From positions 1,828,001 to 1,892,000 of the forward strand of contig NC_134017.1 of the NCBI RefSeq assembly GCF_040712315.1: a stretch of DNA of 64,000 bases, in the 5' to 3' direction. Positions 32,424-43,931 of this stretch are shown here, in pieces. How positions within the stretch are numbered: position 1 is the stretch's first letter; each line of letters opens with the position of its first letter. A program made the position numbers and the translations under genes. Below the pieces are notes generated by a model, which worked only from the letters and a program-made list of their open reading frames with translations, was not told where the DNA came from and made no database searches. Source of the stretch: Castanea sativa (Eukaryota; Streptophyta; Magnoliopsida; Fagales; Fagaceae).

Positions 32424-33890
32424 GCCTAGATAAGTTATGGTTAAATACATATGTAATTATTGATTATTGGCACATTGTGATTACTGATTTATTGTAATTT
32501 TTATGATGGATTACTCCAAAAGTATTTAAGAAGTTGAAACTACTTTTAATAAGAAATTACAGGCATTAAATTTACTATATGACTTTTGAAATAAACACAT
32601 TGAAGTTTACTACACTAACAACATTTAAACGAACATTAACTATTACCAATTTGGTATTGTAAATTTCAATTCACTTATTTAAAAATAAATAAATAGGATT
32701 TAAAGAATATTGACATCAAATGCACTAGTGTAGTTTGATGGCAGTGTGGGACAGTTCATTTGGGGTGGCTTGAAGTTTGATTTATATATGGTGAGCAGAT
32801 TATTATAGATTTAGGTTTTCTTCATAAATTTCTATTGAATTTTCTCATGGTAGGTTCTGATTCTTATGAACTATGATAAGTACACAAGAACCAGTAAATT
32901 CTCATTTTTATCAAAATTAATGGGCGTTTCATTTTGAAAATAATTATACAATTGTGGAAAATATTTGATAATTTTTCCAACTATTAAAAATTACCATACT
33001 ATATATGATTGATCTTGGGAAAAACAAACTTCTTTCTAAGCAGACCCCAAAAAAAAAAAAAAAAACCCATTAAAATAAGTTAAACACCCATTAATGGGAT
33101 CTTCCATTGCTAATGGTAAACAAAAGCATTAAATAAAATAATACGGTAATAATACTACTTTCTAAATCCAAATTAGCACCATTGCATGTTATTAGTGGGC
33201 GTTTGTGAAAAGAATATCAAGTCATTGATGTGTATTAAATTTGCCGTGAAATTTAACGTGGGTCTTGTGTCATTAGACTTACTTACTTACTAAGTTAGTG
33301 TTTTGTGGAGTATAGCTTATCATATAAAATAGACTGAACAATAAAATAGGAGGTCAATACTCAAGAGTAGAAATGTAGAAAAGAAGTTAAATTTAAAATT
33401 TAAGATCCTACATCTATTTTTGGATTTTCTAAAAAATAATTCTGAAATCATTAAAAAATATGTTCATTTAAAAAAAAAAAAATCAAATCAAATGGTTTCT
33501 TATGATGAAGCTAGGAAATTTCCAATGGCCTAATTAGGCCAGTTGAATTCCCGTATGGCACATGAAAATCACGTTCATACGTAAAGTTGAAACAAAGTTG
33601 AGTCCATTCTTTTGTTGGTTTAGTTTGATTACTAAATTATAAACCGTCTGTGCTATGAGATTTGCAGTTTTCTGCTTGTTTTGCAGTACAACAGAACAGA
33701 GTACTTTCCAAATGCCAAATTTGGGTCAGTGGACATACAAAGTTCATAAAAGTGAAGATCTTCACTTTTGAGTTTTGAGTGTAGCTGTTAAAGCTCAGGC
33801 CAAGAAGCAGAATTGCAAGAAGGAGCAGAGTTCACGCGACATCGTTTTGAGTAAAAGAATATAAGTTGAATTAAAAGAAAACGGCACCGT
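32424..33890. other. Non-coding stretch with fragments of local duplications
   Basis: 32,725-32,780 (GTAGTTTGATGGCAG..GGTGGCTTGA) resembles 27,392-27,440. 33,510-33,550 resembles 41,250-41,290 (GGAAATTTCCAA...TTAGGCCAGTTGA). 33,680-33,745 holds the AGTACTTTCCAAATGCCAAA block of the small-protein gene flanks. No gene seen. Confidence 0.5.
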
Positions 33891-33892
33891 TA

Positions 33893-34112
33893 AGATTAAT
33901 GAAGACATGGACTGTGCACGTGCCAGACTTAAGCTCAGAATCTGTTATTAGGTTTTGACAGGTGTCGTTGTTTCATTAGAGGATAATAAGTTTGTTATTT
34001 TTTTGGCGCCTTTTTCTTTTGCTTGGAACTGATTCTGCTATGCTGTATAAATATCAGAGCAGTAGATATTTATGACTGTACTCTCTCGTTTTTCTTCAAT
34101 TAAAAAAAAAAA
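33893..34112 (+). repeat. Dispersed repeat with TATA-like core (partner at 6.6 kb)
   Basis: The first 125 bp match 6,595-6,740. After it comes GCTGTATAAATATCAGAG, a good plant TATA box at 34,042, then a pyrimidine-rich TCTCTCGTTTTTCTTC and an A run. The look is that of an LTR or a promoter with transcript start. No gene follows. Confidence 0.6.
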
Positions 34113-35475
34113 AAAAAAAAAATCATTTTATTTAGGAAGAGCTTCCAGTCCAAACCCTCTAACTTGTTAGGGTGTTGCCCACTTTTTTTTTTTTTTTTTT
34201 ATTGGATAGAAGTTACCTACTCTTTCTTCTTCTTCTTTTATTTATTTATATTTTTAGAAAAATGTAAGTTTACTTTATTAACTTAAATCATTTTGGAATA
34301 CAATTTTCAAATTAGTCAAGAGCTCTTCTACCCAAACATCTAAACCTGAACATGAGTCAAACAGTTGTCCTCCCTTCTAACATATTTAAAATTAAACCAT
34401 TGTAAAGATCCTGACAAGATTTTTGTCTCTTCTATAAAATGTCCATGCAAAGAAAAGGATTAATTTTCTGTTGTCTCACAAGACAGAGATGACTAACAAT
34501 GAGTTCCCTTCAATTTCAAGCTTGTGAATGCTAAGATTCTTGGCAAACTAGACCACTGCATTAGCAACAAAAGCTTCAATGGCTTCAACAATGACCTACT
34601 CTTTCTAACTTTTGGTCCCTACATTTTGGGCCGATTCTCAATTTGGTCTCTAAATTAATTTCGCTCTTAGGTTAGTTCCCGATTTTAGAAAATTGTTTTT
34701 ATTTTGGTCACTGCCATCAACCTAATAACAGAAAAATCTGAGGTGGCAAACGGAATGCATAGGTGGCATGCTAAATGCTAACGTGGCAGGAAAATATTAA
34801 TAAAAAATACCACATCAACATCTATGTCAACATCTAATTTAAAAAAAATATTAATTTTAACAAAATTAAAAAAACATAAAAACAAAATTTAAAACATAAA
34901 AATACATCAATTCAGATTTGAATAAAAATAAACAAGAAGATGAACCTAGATTAAAGGAACACACAAACATGAACCCAGATCATAAGAATACTAGAACACA
35001 AACCTAGATAACAAGAATAGTACTCAAAGAATTTCTATTCCAAAATTTGTATACATTCGTCTACCAAAAATCAATTGCAAATTAAATAAAAAAGCTGATA
35101 AATTTGATTACAAACTGTAATATGATAAAACTTGTAGGCTCATTATTTCCAAGGAAGATTCAAAGTGTTAATAAAACCTTGCGTTTTGCTTGCAAGATTG
35201 AAATGAATGAAGAGGTATTGGGCAACCTGGTTAAGGAAACTCCATCACATTTAGGACACTTTCAAAAGGACAAAACTTATATACAGTACTTTAGGTGCTG
35301 TTCCTTAGGTTCATCTCTTAAAAATCTATCATGTGGCTACTTAATTTAAAAAATACACTTCTATTCATAAGAAAAATGCCACATGGCAAAATTTTAAGGG
35401 ATGAACCTAAAGAATAACACCTAAGTACTGTATTTAAGTCTTGCTAATTTCGAAAATAGGCTGCAACTTGTAAAT
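34113..35475. other. Non-coding stretch with one possible transposon end
   Basis: 34,610-34,800 (TTTTGGTCCCTACATTTTGG.. GGTGGCA..ACGTGGCA) looks like the end of plant elements with long inverted repeats, but no partner was found. The 81-codon plus frame at 35,104 has no recognisable content. GTACTTTAGGTGCTGTTCC at 35,285 and the inverse of ACCTAAAGAATAACACCTAAG at 35,405 form a small inverted repeat pair. Confidence 0.4.
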
Positions 35476-35479
35476 CAAA

Positions 35480-35720
35480 ATACTCTTTACACAAAATTTA
35501 GTTACAAAATTAGTTGTAGCCTTAGGCTATAACCTTACTCAATATCTTTATATTGGATGTAAATTTTAATAAATTCACCATTGGATAACATCTTCTTCTT
35601 ATATCTTTCATGCTTGCAAATTTTTTAGAAAATTAAAGATTAATAGCTATGTTATTAATAGAGTATTTAAATGGCAAGTTTTTGTAGTTTAAAATTATGC
35701 ATAAAATACAAAACTTTTAG
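35480..35720 (+). repeat. Dispersed repeat family copy 2
   Basis: Shares ordered segments with 11,625-11,910 and 47,095-47,420: ACAAAATTTAG..ACAAA, TAGGCTA.AAC.T.ACTCAATAT, TTGGAT.T.AATTTTAA, CTTGCAAA and TTTTTGTAG.TTAAAATTAT. Confidence 0.65.
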
Positions 35721-37125
35721 TTCATATAGTAAACTAGACACGTCACACGTTCTTTGTGCATGCAATAATACTCTTTTTAATTTATTTATTTTTAGTTTAG
35801 TGTTATAATGCTTAAAAGTAATATATAAATAACCATATGTATTTATTTTTTTAAAGAATGAGGTAAGGTAATATGGAATAATGTTTAAAAATGAGATAGG
35901 GAACCATAAAAAGTTGAAACTTAATGAAACATTTGAATTTATTGATTGGAATAAGTATTGTAATAAGTAAAAAAATTTGAAATTTGAACAAAAGAAAGAT
36001 GATATACGTTTGTGTGGATTGATGGAGATTTGTGATAAGAGCATAGAATTTGGCTATCAAAAATTTTGTAATTTTTTATAGAAATTTAAAAAAAAAAAAA
36101 AAAAACCATAGACATTTCGGGATAAGAATGAGTAATTTCTACATGAGGTAGTAGGTTGGTTTTTTGGAAGAAGTAATTTTGCATTTTTATTTTTGATAAA
36201 GATAATTGAAGTATTTAAATTCAAATAGATAACAAATATATATAGGAATCAGACATTTGAATACAAATGGGTGGTGAGAATAATGGTTTTTTTTTTTTTT
36301 TTTCTTTTTGTACGTGAGATAGTATTACTATTTTCACCTTTTTTGCTTTTTTGTAGGAAAAAATTAAACTAAAGGGTATGTTATTTTAGAATTAGTATAA
36401 GATTATTTTGGTACTCCAAAAATTGAATACGAAACAGGGAAATTCTCCTATTAATAGTATCGATAATATCAAATTAACACAAAATTTGATATGTGTATTA
36501 TAAGCGTAAAGAACATATAATTCAACGTATAATTCAACATATAATACACATAATTTTATATGTGTATTACAAAAAATTTATTTCACTCACAAACGTATAA
36601 ATCTCACACACCCAGGGAAATTATGTAATTGAAAAATGCATCAACTCGAACTTTGTGCTAGCCTTTCACCATGAACTTTGTGGTACCTTTGCTCCAAAGG
36701 TGACATATGTGTTATCAAGAAGATTTATTTATAAAAAAAATTAAAACCTGTTATCAACCAAATTTATTTTTCTTAATCAATTAAATTCTTAAAGATATCT
36801 GTAAAGAGAGAAGGAAAATTCATCCATCATCACAATTGCTTCGCCTACATACATTCAAATGATAGTAGAAAAAAGATGTTAAATCAATTTGACAAATTTC
36901 TATTTGACATGAAAGGAAAAAATATCTTAAAAATCAAAATTTGAAATTTCATTATAGATAAAAATAAAAATAAGCTAGGTGAAAAAAAAAAAAAACACCC
37001 TGAAAGTCCTAACTAAGCCAAAAGAAACTTTTTTTTTTTTTTTAAACTAACAAGTTTAAGATTCAACATAAAATCCAACTAAACCAAGAATTCCAAACGT
37101 TAAAAAAAAACAAAAACAAAAACAA
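35721..37125. other. AT-rich stretch, no gene seen
   Basis: Long T or A tracts at 36,081, 36,287 and 37,030. Overlapping minus-strand frames at 35,667-36,060 are AT-driven and show no motif. Nothing else recognised. Confidence 0.4.
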
Positions 37126-37128
37126 AAA

Positions 37129-38030
37129 GGTACCAGTGATATGTGTGCTTGCCCTTCATCATACATTTTCTCCCAAGATGATACCAGTGATATGTGTGCG
37201 TGTGTGTGTAGCAGTTTTTATTGACAAAAAGGATCCAAAATAATTGTGGTGATAACTGTTTTAAACTTGTAGTTTCCATGAAATTGTGTTGTTTTTAAAA
37301 TTTGAATTTTGGAAAATGTGGACCAGTGGGGAGTTGTAATTTTTTTTCCTTAAAAATTATCCTATCAATTATTGTGATAATTCTTTCTCAAAAAAAAATT
37401 ATTGTGATAATTGTATGAATTGAGACAAGAATGAGTAGTTATCTCTTCTTCTTTTTTTATGAAGTGACCGTATATCCTATAAAAAATATATAAAAAGTAA
37501 CCATATATATAGTTGAAGTATTTGAATTAAAAAAAAAAAAGGTCAAAATTTTGGTACGCTTAAAATAAGCAGGGTAAAAGGTGTTTTTTTATTATTATTT
37601 AAAATTACTAGAGGCGTTTTAGTCTAAAGAAAAAGCTATTTTAGGGGGGAAAAAGATGAACGTAAAAAATTAAAAATAAAGTTTGAATTCTAGAAGTTCT
37701 CATTTTAAATTCAAAATGATAGTAGCTATAGGTGTCTTAGAAATGTGTGTTTTAAATTTGATACGTTTGAGATAAGGAGGGTAAGAGGGTTTAAAAAAAA
37801 AAAATTACTTGAGCTATTTAATTTAGTTGGATGAAAAAGAAAAAACAAATGCTAAATTTTAGGGGGAAAAGAAGAAGATGAACATGAAGGATTAAAAAAA
37901 AAAAAAAAGCCAAAATTCTAGGGGTTCTCTTCTTCTTCTTTTGATATGTTTTTTTTTTTTTTTTTTAAATTTAAAATGATAGTAGATATAGGTGTCCTAA
38001 AAAATGTGTTTTAAATTTGGTATTTGACAT
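37129..38030 (+). repeat. Two local tandem duplications
   Basis: GTACCAGTGATATGTGTGC is repeated 61 bp apart (37,130 and 37,183 region). A ~240-bp unit at 37,565-37,790 recurs at 37,785-38,025: AG.GGGTAA.AGG, GGGGGAAAA, GATGAAC.T.AA, AAAATGATAGTAG.TATAGGTGTC and ATGTGT.TTTAAATTT. Confidence 0.7.
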
Positions 38031-38755
38031 TTATGACCCTATTTATGAGAGAAGTTACTTTTTATTAATGAAAGTATTTTTGAACTACATAAAGGTCCAA
38101 TTTAAAAAGGAAAATCATATTATAGATATTATAAACATATAACAATGAAAAATAAAATATGTGCTACTGGGCACAAGTTGTTTCTACATTCTAGGCACAT
38201 ATGACGAGAGTGTCGCAAAATTGAGTTGAAAGCACAATGATTAACTAATTAAAATTGTTTCTTTAATCCATGTGCCCCCCCCCCCCCTCTCTCTCCCTCT
38301 CTCTATCTCTCAATTTATTTGGCTTTTTTTGTTGTTATTTTTTCTTTTTCTAAATTGGGGTTTATTTTTTCTTTCTTTTTGTTTGCAGACTCTTTGCTTA
38401 TATTTGGGAATCGTATAGTTTTTGTAAAATGAATGTTGATAGTTATATAATTTTTATGAAATGAATGTTTTCTTTTTTCACCTTTAAGTAAAATATTTGC
38501 CATTATCCAAAGACAAGTTAAACTATTTTCTTTTTTGTGCGATTGATTTGATTTTTTTTTTTTTAAGAATGCTAAGTATTTTAACACACACATAGGGAGA
38601 AGAGAGAAGAGTTTAATGAATTGATTTGATTTTATGAGTAAATATATGCCACATATTTAATTATTGCATGATATTTGATTTTTTTTAGAGAATTAAATTT
38701 ATTCTTGATAGGGTGAGAGAGAGAGATACCCAAAAAAATAACTAATACAACTCAT
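38031..38755. other. Non-coding stretch
   Basis: Has a 13-base C run followed by CT repeats (38,275-38,310). 38,625-38,700 is a third relative of the block at 26.46 and 30.5 kb and shows it without the Tourist-like insertion. Confidence 0.5.
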
Positions 38756-38757
38756 TA

Positions 38758-38945
38758 TGGTTTTAAAAACCGAACTGAGAATCAAACCGTTCTTTTCAAA
38801 ATTTTCAATTTTTGACCGATTTTTCAGTTTTTAACCTGTTGTTAATTGGTTTTAAGACATTTAATCAGACCAGACTGTACCAATTTTCTCGATTGAACCG
38901 GTCAAACTGGTTGGTCCAGTCCGATTTATAAAACAGTGCAACTCA
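38758..38945. repeat. Dispersed element rich in AACCG/CGGTT
   Basis: AAAAACCGAACTGAGAATC.. and GAACCGGTCAAACTGGTTGG give partial self-complementarity. It looks like a short transposon remnant found widely in plants. No target duplication was read. Confidence 0.45.
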
Positions 38946-39465
38946 TACATCTTGATATTTTATTAAATATATTTTAGAAAAGTTGATACGGTAATTCTAA
39001 TATTGGTACGGCGCTTCCTTAAAAGCTGCAAATTACTATTTGACTAGCTCATCAATTGGGGAAAAATACGTGTGTATATATATATATATATATACACACT
39101 TTAAGTTGACCAACAAACGTTTACCAAAAAAAATAAGTTGACCGACAAACCAAAAAGAAAAAAAGATTTGTCCGCCACTTTCTTTTTTTTGTTTTTGTTT
39201 TTTTTCTGTAATTTCTCTAACTAGATTTTTAGTGGGTAGGAATCTTCGTCTCATTGGCTACCCGCTCAAGGGAAACAAATGTCGGCGGTTGTATTTGTCT
39301 GGACGTAATTTGTAACAGTCTAAATAATAAATAATTAATGTTATTTGATTTCATTTTCCAATCAAATTTTTTTTTTTTGAAAAATTAACCAATGGCCTAA
39401 AGACAATTATTGATAAACTAATTTAGGAATGTTTTTATGGAAAAAGAGAAAAAAAGAAGAAGAAG

Positions 39466-39821
39466 GTAAATTGCCTATTTGATCTCTATTTTATACACCA
39501 TATTTCAATTTGATTCCTAACTTTTCAATTGTGTCAATTTAGTTCTTAACTTTTTAATATTGTGTCAATTTAGTCCTTACTGTTATCTTTTAAATGAAAA
39601 TTGATAACATGTATAATCACCAAAAAAAAAATTAGCATATGATAATAAACTAAAATTTTATTATGGCTATTTGTCAGGTCAACCATTTTTATCTAATATA
39701 TAAAAGCAATTATTAAATTGATACGAAACTAAAAAAAATAAGGATCAAATTGACACAATTAAAAAGTTAGAAATCAAATTGAAATATGGTGTAAAGGCTA
39801 AAAATCAAATATATAATTCAG
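39466..39821. mobile_element. MITE-like element with ~110-bp inverted repeats
   Basis: ACACCATATTTCAATTTGAT, then TCTAACTTTT.AATTGTGTCAATTT, occurs forward at 39,496-39,548 and in inverse at 39,739-39,800. The centre (39,590-39,700) is unpaired. Edges and target duplication are not certain; it may be a Mutator-like MITE. Confidence 0.7.
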
Positions 39822-42153
39822 CTAGAAATAATTAATATTTTAACCATTTTTCCAATTTTTTATAGACTTGACTATTAAAAAAATTAAATTGCCCTAAAAA
39901 TAGCCATTAATATTACCGATTTTCTTTATACCACACCCACACATATTGAGATTGTCATGTAGCCAACTGCCAACAACGGCCAAGGTGTGTACATTTCAAC
40001 TCTACGCCAGCTGACAATTTATTTTTTTATTTTTTTTTTTAGTGTGTAAAGTCTAAACTGTAAACATCACCCACATGCCACAAGGCCCACAACTGCATAT
40101 ATTCGTTCTCCGCGGCTGCATGCAGTCTACCCCCCTCTATCCACAACAAAACATAAAAACCATTTTCCTGCAGCTAGTCTATTGAAAGAGCCTGCAAAGA
40201 ATTTATTTACATGGTGATTCTTGCTGAAAGAAGGCATACTTGCATTGTAGAGTCACAATTAGATGCAACAAGCATTAGCAACAATGCCTTCAAACACTGC
40301 TCTATTGCATATAATATATATGTAAATTTTTTGTTTGATAAGAAAATTGTAGGTTTAGTGTTTTTTTTTTTTTTTTTACTTTAATAATTCAATTTTTACA
40401 ATAAATAAGGAAGGAGAATTCAAACCTCACACCGGATTGGGTTGGGTATTAATCACAGAATCATGTGGGGCCGGAAAAAAAAGGAAAAACCTCACACCGA
40501 CACCGGCCACTTCGTTTTCCCTCAACTGGGTTTTCTTTCCGGCCAGCTCACTGAACTTTTTTTCCAAGTAATAAATAGGACAAAATAGCATTGTATATTT
40601 TTTTTATTCTTCCCCCATTGTACTTCTTCCAAAATCACACGTAACAATCAGGGTTAGTGGAATGATACAAAACTTACGTCACAGAAAAAGCATCCGGGCC
40701 CTTATTATTATTTTTTTTTTCATATACGCTAGAAGAAAAATCTAAGCGCCCAACCGAAAGCAACGAACACCATCTAAGAGCCGTTGGATTAGGGTTTTTT
40801 TTTTTAAAGCTTAGTAATTTTTGTACAATCTTTTTTTTCTTTTAAATACAAAAAAAAAAAAAAGTATAATTGTGTTCCTTTCAACTTTTTACTTCTAAAA
40901 AAAAAAAATAGTAAAAAGGTAATATGATTTTGCATTTAAAGAGAAAGAATAAGCAATGAGTGATATGTAATTTTCCTTTGTGGAGTAAAACTTGTTAAAT
41001 TTAGTAGCAAAGAAACGCAGTGATCAATAGATTTTAAAGGAGCAATATTGTTTGTGGACATTAGATATTCGAGCATTGGTCAGCACACCGGAGATGGAAC
41101 TGGAAGCTAAGGAGGAGCATAAGAAAAAAATTATAGAGAGGGACATTTTAGAAAGCTGTTCAAAATTTTTTATAATAATGAAATCTAGTTTCAGAATTAC
41201 TGGCCTCAAAAGAACCAATTTTTAACCAAACAAAAAGGTGTCAATATGATGGAGGAAATTTCCAACGAGCCTTAGGCCAGTTGACATACCAACTATCGGT
41301 CTAGGGTTTTCACAACTGGTAGTCTTGTATTAGCCTTTAGTTTTCCACTTCTCATCCTATATTACAGATATTCTTATAACTTAAAAAGAAATTGGCATGA
41401 GTCTCGATTATGCTATGTGACCAAATGTGGCAAAAAAAACAAGTTGTTGTGTCAGTCAGAACCCATTTCATGAGCTTTTTTATAAATGGGATTTATCTAG
41501 TTTTGAGCCACTACGAGATAAGGAGAATAGAGCTAACGTTCAAGCTAATAGTGGGAAGTTTCTTGTCGCATTTGTTTGGGAATGTCATATTAGCTACTGC
41601 ATTATTTTTTGGAATTCATAATTTGACAATGACGATGTATACGTGCGTGGCCTAATTAGCTATAGAAAGTCCGGAGATGCGTAATAAAGATACTACAAGC
41701 AATTTTGCAAAAAGCTAGATAGTCCATGGCTAATCCAATTTCAACAAAGCGGCTTAATTATATACCTGAATAGTTCGGTTGGTTTACATTTCAGGGAACG
41801 CATACATGAGATATAAATGGACAAATTCCATAAAGAAATGGTGAAGGATATATCTTTTTTCGGATACTTCTGCCATGACTGAGCTAGTCTTGTTAATGGC
41901 TTTCATATACTAGATAGTATTAGATCTTCAAACAAGAGAGTGAAGAGCGTCAATCTCTTGCTGATTCGCAACACTTGCCTCCTGATGACTCATCTGACGT
42001 TGAGGCAGTGCCAAAAAAGTCCAGTGATACCTTTGGACAGAGGACTTCTATATACCGTGGTGTGTAACAAGGTTTGTTAACAAAATCCATGAGACTTTCT
42101 TCATTAGAATTCTTTGCATGCTGGCACTTCAATGCTAGATTAAATCATTCATC
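39822..42153. other. Non-coding stretch, no gene seen
   Basis: Several A/T tracts. The plus frames at 41,410-41,655 and minus frames at 41,024-41,218 and 41,950-42,132 have no motif or paralogue. 41,245-41,290 resembles 33,510-33,550. Confidence 0.4.
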
Positions 42154-42163
42154 CTCTATATTA

Positions 42164-42421
42164 TGGGTCCGTTTGGATAGAACTTATTGCTGAAAACAGA
42201 AAATACTATAGCAAAATAATTTTTAAATGTGTAAATAGTATTACGGGACACATTTTTAATAAAAAATTGCTAAAAAAGTACATAAACAATACGTGTACAG
42301 TACGTATACCGTGCGCGCACTGCGCATTTATCCCCACCGCAGCAGCAAACGAAGAAAAAAAAAAAAAAAAAGCAAAATGCAAAAAAGTAAACGCAGAAAA
42401 AATAATCTCTATCCAAACCCT
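42164..42421. mobile_element. MITE of 258 bp with perfect 10-bp target duplication
   Basis: CTCTATATTA stands directly on both sides (42,154 and 42,422). Ends TGGGTCCGTTTGGATAG and inverse AGAGGGTTTGGATAG pair for ~15 bases, then TTATT. The centre is GC-richer with GTACAGTACGTATACCGTGCGC and a 20-base A tract. A 9-10 bp duplication fits Mutator-type MITEs. Confidence 0.8.
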
Positions 42422-42839
42422 CTCTATATTAATTTGTTTGTGTGATAAGTATAATTTTTTTATGGGTTGGCTTTTACAGGCATAGATGGACTTGTAGATA
42501 TGAGCTTATCTATGGAATAAAAGTTGAACAGAGAGGGACAGACTCGTAAAGGAAGGCAAGGTAGAGCATATATTTTTCTACTAATTGCTGTATCTCCAAA
42601 TTGGAAAGTGTCTCTTTTCAATTATGTTTGTATAAAAAGTAACCATAATGTTGCAGTAACTCCTGTTTTCCTTACGTGGGTTTTTTCCTATTATCTTGAT
42701 GAGTGGCTTCCTCAACTTTCTTGCAGTTCATTTTGCTAAGTTTAAAGGTGGACCTTCCCCAAAGTCGATCAGATTCCCTAGTAGCACAACTTGTGGTTGA
42801 GCTAAAACCAACTAAAACAAAAACCCAATTGGAAATTTA

Positions 42840-43600
42840 AAGGCAGTACTGTTTTGAGGCATGACCTAAATTTTGTACTTTTTATAAGCTCAAGACGGTT
42901 TTTGGGAGAAAAAAAAAAAAACACCAATACGCACCACAAAAACTTGTTTTCAAATTGATGGTAATACAAGTTCATGATGACCCAGTTGTGATAATACAAA
43001 ATCCCTTCAAAAAACGTTGTAAATTAAAACAAAATATCAGTTATCAATATATGAAGTGGAAAAATACAGAAATACATAAAATCCACTCACAGCTTCATCA
43101 CAACAAGGAAAAATACCCATGTCCAGTACTTTGTTGGCCTCTCGGCATCTTTTGTGGTTCCTTACTTAGACATCATCACATAGCAAAAGTTAAAGAGGAT
43201 AAAAAAAACAACCCACCCGGAATAACCTCTAAATTTATAGGCGGTGCAGTTTTGAGGTCAGCTCTAAATTTTGTACTATTATTAAGCTCAAGATTGGTTT
43301 TGAACAAAAGACACATACGTAAAATATAGACTTGTTTTCAAATTAATGTTAAAACATGTTTGTAATAATTCAGAATCCTATGTGAAATCCCTGTAAAACC
43401 AAACATCACTTATCAATATATAGTGGAAAAATACAGAAATACATAAAATCCAACCACATAATCTTCATCACAACAAGGATAAATACCCATGTCCAGTACT
43501 TTGGCCTCACGGCCCCTTTTGTGGTTCCCTAGGCATCAACACATAGCGAAAGCTAAAAAGGATACAAACAAATAGTCACATACCAACCCGGAAAGAGTTC
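42840..43600 (-). repeat. Tandem duplication of ~400 bp
   Basis: Units 42,840-43,235 and 43,240-43,600 share TTTTGAGG.., AAATTTTGTACT, ACTTGTTTTCAAATT, GTGGAAAAATACAGAAATAC, CATCACAACAAGGA.AAATAC, CCATGTCCAGTACTTTG and ACCC...CCGGAA. It lies directly after the stop of the minus-strand gene at 43.6 kb, so it may be duplicated 3' sequence of it. Confidence 0.85.
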
Positions 43601-43618
43601 CTGTCACCTTTGAAATCA

Positions 43619-43931
43619 TCAGACAGGGTTCTCAAAGTTGAAGCCCGGAATCGCACCCTGAAGTTCGATTCTGGGATGTGCTTCATTGCTGTTGGATCTA
43701 CACCTTCGTATAGCGAGATATAGAGAGATAAGAGCGATCCCTAGAACAACTGTGCAGTAGCAACCTTGATCCAAACCAGCATGTCTTCCCTGGTACAAGA
43801 GGGAAAGTGGTATCAATATCACAAAGTAAAGATAAAACAAAACAAAATTTCAATACAAATAAATAAAAGCTACGCACATACCCCTTCTGAGGAGGAGGAA
43901 GAGGAGGAAAAGAGTCTACTAGTCTCACCAT
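43619..43931 (-). CDS. Two-exon small membrane protein candidate (57 aa)
   Basis: Exon 1 supplies only ATG (43,931-43,929), directly followed by GTGAGA. After a 139-base intron ending TTGTACCAG, exon 2 (43,789-43,619) stays open to TGA. The product starts MGRHAGLDQGCYC, has a hydrophobic segment TVVLGIALISLYLAI, then RRCRSNSNEAHPRIELQG and an aromatic tail. The layout (ATG at the exon 1 end, hydrophobic segment, Cys/Arg, Ser/Asn, IEL) parallels the exon at 51.75 kb. An alternative is an exon 1 reading MVRLVDSFPPLPPPQKG with donor at 43,880, but that frame stops early in exon 2. Function unknown. Confidence 0.5.

Noticed and set aside
35104..35349. 81-codon plus frame with mixed composition
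   Set aside because: No homologous feature known to me, no splice or promoter support; part of it overlaps a small inverted repeat.
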